DNA of 9,535 nucleotides from Nostoc cf. edaphicum LEGE 07299 (GTDB lineage: Bacteria; Cyanobacteriota; Cyanobacteriia; Cyanobacteriales; Nostocaceae), in NCBI RefSeq assembly GCF_015207245.1, contig NZ_JADEXF010000062.1:1-9535 (forward strand), written 5' to 3'. Position 1 is the first letter of the stretch, and each line of letters begins with the position of its first letter. Of this stretch, positions 6,054 to 9,535 are shown one piece after another. The notes under the pieces are model-generated. The model saw only the letters and a list, made by a program, of their open reading frames with translations. It was not told the DNA's origin and did no database searches. Position numbers and translations under genes: made by a program.

Positions 6054-7496
6054 TTAGGACTTGCTATTGGTGACTGCTTCGTTTAAAACTAACTTTGGTT
6101 CTGGTGTCTCCTCTTCTTCTTCTGGCAAACCGAAAATTGACCTGTACAACTTTACGTACTCCTTAGCAGATTGATACCAACTAAAATCTTCACTCATACC
6201 CCGTTTTTGTAGTTCTTGCCATTGCGGTTTGAAACGGAAGCCTTCCCAAGCTCGGATCATACAAGTGAAAAGGTCTAGCGGTTCATAGCGATCAAAGCAA
6301 TAACCAGTACCGGCAGCATTTTCAGGGTCGTGATGGCTTACAGTGTCAACTAGTCCACCTGTGCGGCGGACAATGGGTACAGAACCGTAGCGCAAAGCCA
6401 TCATTTGGCTAATACCGCATGGTTCAAAACGGCTGGGCATCAAGAAGGCATCAGTACCAGCGTAGATCCGGCGAGACAGGGCATCGTTATACAGTAAGTA
6501 AGTTGCCATGCGTCCGGGGAAGCGGGATGCTAATTGCCACATCTGAGTTTCATAGTTGCGATCGCCTGTCCCTAACAGCACAAACTGGGCATCTGTATAA
6601 GATAGGAAGCGATCGAGGATTTGCAATATCAAATCAATGCCTTTTTGTTCCACTAATCGGGTAACAATCCCAACAAAAAAGGCTTTGGAGTTGACTTCTA
6701 ATCCTAATTCTTGTTGCAAAGCAATTTTATTGGCTTTGCGTTTATCTAAAGTAGCAGTAGTAAAGGTTTGCTCAATGTATTTGTCATTTTCAGGGTTATA
6801 TACCTCAGTATCAATACCATTGATAATCCCAGATAATTTACCGCTAATAAAGGACAGCAAACCTTCTAACGTTTCACCGTAAGTAGCTGTCTTGATTTGC
6901 TCGGCATAGGTGGGTGAAACTGTATTTACCTTGTTGGCAAATTGTACCGCCGCCGCCATGACGTTGTGTCCTTGCATATACCAGGGACACCAAGTAATTT
7001 TTTCTAAATACCAACGCCACGGCCCTTGATAAGCCAGGTTATGGATGGTAAACACTGTGGTGATATCAGGATCTTGGTGCATCCACACGGGAATCATCCC
7101 TGTATGCCAATCGTGACAATGGATAATATCTGGCTTCCAATAATTCCAGGCAAATTCGGCTGCACCATTAGCAAACAATGTGAACCGCCAATCTTCATCA
7201 TCTCCAGAATAGATGCGGCGCGGCATGAAGGACGGATGTCCAAATAAGTACAAGGGAACATCAGTACCAGGCAGAACACTTTCGTATACTGCGAAGTGCT
7301 GGAACATGACATCTCCCCACCAGATCGGTTCTTGGGGAATTTCCATTTTGTCTGGCAGGAAGCCGTAGTAAGGCAAGAATATCCGCACATCATGCCCCAT
7401 TTCTCTCAGGACTTTGGGTAATGCCCCGACAACATCACCCATTCCTCCTACTTTCGCAACTGGTGCTGCTTCTGCTGCAACAAATAGAATCCGCAT
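6054..7496 (-). CDS. glgA: Glycogen (starch) synthase, ADP-glucose type
   Basis: This enzyme transfers glucose from ADP-glucose to growing alpha-1,4-glucan in the cytosol, storing photosynthate as glycogen. It is a 480-residue, full-length GT5 enzyme. The N-terminal Rossmann domain begins [12 protein letters not shown] with the ADP-glucose-binding KVGGMGD loop (15-21). This is the KVGG variant of the KTGGL motif. [10 protein letters not shown] (124-133) and [10 protein letters not shown] (149-158) follow. The C-terminal domain carries TRLVEQKG (279-286), LLGTGD (307-312) and [10 protein letters not shown] (355-364) with the conserved Glu358. It ends in an acidic tail. The sequence resembles the cyanobacterial GlgA1 type (Synechocystis sll0945) as I recall it. 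The ATG at 7496 is fixed by the family opening. It follows hemC on the same strand after a 138 bp gap, which is enough for its own promoter. Confidence 0.96.
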   Translation of the reverse strand: MRILFVAAEAAPVAKVGGMGDVVGALPKVLREMGHDVRIFLPYYGFLPDKMEIPQEPIWWGDVMFQHFAVYESVLPGTDVPLYLFGHPSFMPRRIYSGDDEDWRFTLFANGAAEFAWNYWKPDIIHCHDWHTGMIPVWMHQDPDITTVFTIHNLAYQGPWRWYLEKITWCPWYMQGHNVMAAAVQFANKVNTVSPTYAEQIKTATYGETLEGLLSFISGKLSGIINGIDTEVYNPENDKYIEQTFTTATLDKRKANKIALQQELGLEVNSKAFFVGIVTRLVEQKGIDLILQILDRFLSYTDAQFVLLGTGDRNYETQMWQLASRFPGRMATYLLYNDALSRRIYAGTDAFLMPSRFEPCGISQMMALRYGSVPIVRRTGGLVDTVSHHDPENAAGTGYCFDRYEPLDLFTCMIRAWEGFRFKPQWQELQKRGMSEDFSWYQSAKEYVKLYRSIFGLPEEEEETPEPKLVLNEAVTNSKS

Positions 7497-7634
7497 GGTA
7501 ATTTTTGTTTCCCTGAGTCTATATTGTCAAATTAACCTTTTGAAATCCCGCTCAACGCGAATTGTCGCGTCTGGCACATAATTTAGTGCAACGGCGATCA
7601 ATTCTTATCTAATCACATTGGCTTGCCCAATTGC

Positions 7635-8606
7635 TTAGGAACCGCGCTGAATCACCGCAAAAATTTCTGATAAAATTTCTTGCGCTCCCTGTTGCCGCAA
7701 AAGTTCTGCTAGTTCTGTGCCTAGTGCTTCGGCATTGTTGGCAAGCCCGGTGACGGTATCTTTGACGAACTTTTGACCATCTACACTGGCGACTATCCCA
7801 GTTAAAGTTAAATTCTCACCCGATATTTCTGTATTTACACCGATAGGTACTTGACATCCACCCTCTAGAGAACGGAGAAAAGATCGTTCAGCGAGACAGC
7901 GATCGCGTGTTTCGGTATGTTCAATTGCTTTGAGTAGAGATAGCACTTCACTATCATCAGCACGGCATTCTATCCCCAAAGCTCCTTGTCCGACCGCGTG
8001 GAGGGAGATTTCTTTGGGTAAGATTTGATGAACGCGATCGCCCATTCCCAATCTCTCTAATCCTGCTGCTGCCAAAATCAAAGCATCGTATTCACCTGCA
8101 TCCAGTTTTGCCAACCGTGTAATTAAGTTTCCCCGCACATCCTTAAAGGTAAAGTGAGGGAAATGGTGGCGTAACTGTGCTAACCGCCGTAGAGAAGATG
8201 TCCCAATTACCGCACCTTCTGGCAACGTATCGATTTGTTTATCTTTGTGCTTTTCATGCACCACTAATGCATCTGCTGGGTTTTCTCGTTCAGTAATTGC
8301 TGCTAACGTTAACCCTTCTGGTAAGTGAGTCGGCAGATCCTTGAGAGAATGAACTGCAAAGTCAATCTCTTGATTGATCATTCCGAGTTCAAGTTCTTTA
8401 GTAAAAAGTCCTTTATCGCCAATCTTAGCTAATGCTACATCCAAGATTTTATCGCCTTGGGTAGACATGGTGTGGACTTCAAAAGTGATATCAGGAAAGG
8501 ATTTCTGGAGTTGCTCTTGTACCCAATAGGTCTGAACCAGAGCAAGTTGGCTTTTGCGTGAGCCGATCCGAATAGTGCGTGGGGGACTAGAAACAACTGA
8601 AGTCAT
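7635..8606 (-). CDS. hemC: Hydroxymethylbilane synthase (porphobilinogen deaminase)
   Basis: This enzyme polymerises four porphobilinogens into hydroxymethylbilane, an early cytosolic step toward heme, chlorophyll and, through heme, the phycobilins. The chosen product is 323 residues. [15 protein letters not shown] opens domain 1. [11 protein letters not shown] contains the catalytic Asp90. [11 protein letters not shown] and [13 protein letters not shown] are the arginine-rich substrate-binding blocks. [12 protein letters not shown] carries Cys251, which anchors the dipyrromethane cofactor. All key residues are present. The ATG at 8606 matches the family length; an in-frame GTG at 8639 would add 11 residues unlike the family. 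It lies between glgA and cpcL on the same strand. A link to bilin supply for the phycoerythrin genes is plausible but not shown. Confidence 0.96.
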   Translation of the reverse strand: MTSVVSSPPRTIRIGSRKSQLALVQTYWVQEQLQKSFPDITFEVHTMSTQGDKILDVALAKIGDKGLFTKELELGMINQEIDFAVHSLKDLPTHLPEGLTLAAITERENPADALVVHEKHKDKQIDTLPEGAVIGTSSLRRLAQLRHHFPHFTFKDVRGNLITRLAKLDAGEYDALILAAAGLERLGMGDRVHQILPKEISLHAVGQGALGIECRADDSEVLSLLKAIEHTETRDRCLAERSFLRSLEGGCQVPIGVNTEISGENLTLTGIVASVDGQKFVKDTVTGLANNAEALGTELAELLRQQGAQEILSEIFAVIQRGS

Positions 8607-8675
8607 AAAACAATATAATATCGCACGCGATAAATTCACTTTTATCTAGACTACCGTAGTCAGGGACTCATGCGA

Positions 8676-8703
8676 ATTTTGGGTTTTGGATTTTGGATTT
8701 TGG
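8676..8703. repeat. Heptameric short tandem repeat (RTTTTGG x4)
   Basis: Four in-phase heptads, ATTTTGG, GTTTTGG, ATTTTGG and ATTTTGG, lie at 8676-8703, about 70 bases upstream of the hemC start codon. This is another member of the dispersed short tandem repeat class. It is in the hemC promoter or leader side of the 208 bp hemC-cpcL gap. Copy number may vary between strains. Confidence 0.7.
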
Positions 8704-8762
8704 ATTACAATTCTTTACCAAAAGCTTGTTTGTGAAATCTCAAATAATAGAATTTTTATGCA

Positions 8763-8807
8763 TTGAGGATGTTGCGATCGCTCACAATGGCGATCGCTAC
8801 ATCTCAA
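8763..8807 (-). terminator. HIP1-based hairpin after cpcL
   Basis: Two HIP1 octamers (8774-8781 and 8790-8797) face each other and extend outward into complementary flanks. GATG T-T/A GCGATCGC pairs across an eight-base loop, with one mismatch, and the stem lengthens to TTGA/TCAA with a single bulge. Overall the stem is about 18 bp, starting eight bases after the cpcL stop. On the cpcL strand an AT-rich stretch (AUAAAAAUU) follows about eight bases after the stem. It could end or stabilise the cpcL message ahead of hemC. Confidence 0.55.
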
Positions 8808-8814
8808 GTTTCAG

Positions 8815-9535
8815 CTAGTAACCACCAAATTTTGGGAAATAACCAAATGTAGTCAGCAAACTAAACAAGACAATCAGTGCCAGTGTCGAAGCTAATAGCA
8901 ATAACACCACATCTCTGTCAGAACTGCGTAAGAAGGTTTGTAAATTAAAAGGCTCAACCTGCTTTTTCGTCGTGGGAAGCGGTAATTTATCGCGATACTC
9001 TTCGCCATAACGAGCCATTCTGGCAAATGGTAATTCTCCTAGAGAGCGTCCTTGTAAAATCCGTCGCCGTTGATAAGGAACTGTATTGTAACCAAAGTTA
9101 CTCATATACTCCTCACTATCCACCAAATCGTCGATAAACCTGTGCAGTCCTTTACTCGCTAGCACAATCGACCAGGCTAGTTTTTCGCGTTCATTGTAAA
9201 CCTCACGACCCAATAAGCGCTGTACGCATATCTGCACAAAGCGATAATTGTTATTGCTTTCGTAATTGAGCCGCCGAAATGCATCAGATATTGCTAACCC
9301 TCGAATGAAATCCCTGACTGTAATTTGGCCAGTTTTCAGTTGAGATTCTAGACAGGTTTGCCGATTGCTATCTAGCATCTGTTGTTCGTGGAAAATCTGG
9401 CGATAGGCTGCCTTAATCAAGGCATCCATTTCTAGCGATGATTGCAGATATTCGGTTGTATAAATTCTAGGTTGCTCATCGCCAAAAATTTCATATCCAG
9501 ATACACGATGATTTCGAGATGAAGGGGAATAGTTT
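8815..9535 (-). CDS. cpcL: Membrane-anchored phycobilisome rod linker, CpcL (CpcG2)-like, 5' end missing
   Basis: The frame stays open past the internal ATG at 9429 to the window edge, adding 35 residues (including HRVSGYEIFGDEQPRIY) that match the CpcG/CpcL N-terminus. At least 239 residues are therefore visible and the true start lies outside. The PBS linker domain is clear: AAYRQIFHEQQML, SNRQTCLESQL, ITVRDFIRGLA, AWSIVLASKG, VDSEEYMSNFGYNTVPYQRRR. In place of the CpcG core-binding tail, a charged stretch leads to a hydrophobic segment of about 22 residues (VVLLLLASTLALIVLFSLLTT, visible residues 209-230), then GYFPKFGGY. Family knowledge: CpcL linkers tether core-less phycocyanin rods to the thylakoid and feed photosystem I. 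The stop is followed by a HIP1 hairpin. CpcG1 is excluded by the membrane segment. Confidence 0.9.
   Translation of the reverse strand, partial: NYSPSSRNHRVSGYEIFGDEQPRIYTTEYLQSSLEMDALIKAAYRQIFHEQQMLDSNRQTCLESQLKTGQITVRDFIRGLAISDAFRRLNYESNNNYRFVQICVQRLLGREVYNEREKLAWSIVLASKGLHRFIDDLVDSEEYMSNFGYNTVPYQRRRILQGRSLGELPFARMARYGEEYRDKLPLPTTKKQVEPFNLQTFLRSSDRDVVLLLLASTLALIVLFSLLTTFGYFPKFGGY

Noticed and set aside
7094..7393. 99-codon alternate minus frame within glgA
   Set aside because: It is an out-of-frame shadow of GlgA, whose own frame carries every GT5 motif.
7617..7631. ATTGG/CCAAT inverted repeat after hemC as a terminator
   Set aside because: The five-base stem is weak and no U-tract follows on the hemC strand.
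8607..8639. Upstream GTG start for hemC
   Set aside because: The added 11 residues do not resemble the family, while the ATG at 8606 gives the normal length.
8676..8703. Possible CRISPR or satellite array
   Set aside because: The units are seven bases without spacers, which is a short tandem repeat, not a repeat-spacer array.
9427..9429. ATG at 9429 as the start of the linker gene
   Set aside because: The frame stays open upstream and encodes linker-family sequence, so this is an internal methionine.

Overview
The window comes from a phycoerythrin-making filamentous cyanobacterium, most likely a heterocyst-forming member of the Nostocales. The evidence is a C-phycoerythrin alpha gene, three phycobilin lyase-type HEAT-repeat genes, a membrane-anchored phycobilisome rod linker, many HIP1 octamers (GCGATCGC), and heptameric short tandem repeats of the kind dispersed through Nostoc, Anabaena and Calothrix genomes. 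I cannot name the species from sequence alone.

Left part (1-5206), phycoerythrin assembly. cpeA (17-511, +) is followed after a 180 bp gap holding two hairpins by cpeZ (692-1297, +). A higBA-type toxin-antitoxin pair (2030 to 1349, -) comes next. Then follow cpeF (3045 to 2137, -) and, 32 bp upstream of it, a small helical protein of 79 residues (3317 to 3078, -). Diverging from that pair are a 60-residue putative ribbon-helix-helix protein (3568-3750, +) and cpeY (3935-5206, +). From family knowledge, CpeY attaches phycoerythrobilin to alpha-Cys82, CpeZ helps it as a chaperone-like partner, and CpeF makes the doubly linked bilin on the beta subunit. The substrate subunit and several of its chromophore-attaching enzymes therefore lie within about 5 kb, interrupted by a stress-type TA module and two undescribed small genes.

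Right part (5207-9535), all on the minus strand. A GC-rich maltose/galactoside O-acetyltransferase gene that looks acquired (5799 to 5239) comes first, then a 254 bp gap with dispersed palindromic repeats. After these are glgA (glycogen synthase), hemC (hydroxymethylbilane synthase, early tetrapyrrole synthesis and so the ultimate source of bilins), and a cpcL/cpcG2-like rod linker with a C-terminal membrane segment. The linker gene runs off the right edge. A large HIP1-based hairpin lies just beyond its stop codon.

No tRNA, rRNA, CRISPR array, transposase or origin was seen. The best candidates for undescribed biology are the 79-residue partner gene of cpeF, the orphan ribbon-helix-helix gene ahead of cpeY, and the higBA module wedged among the lyase genes. 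All functions are inferred from sequence reading without database searches.
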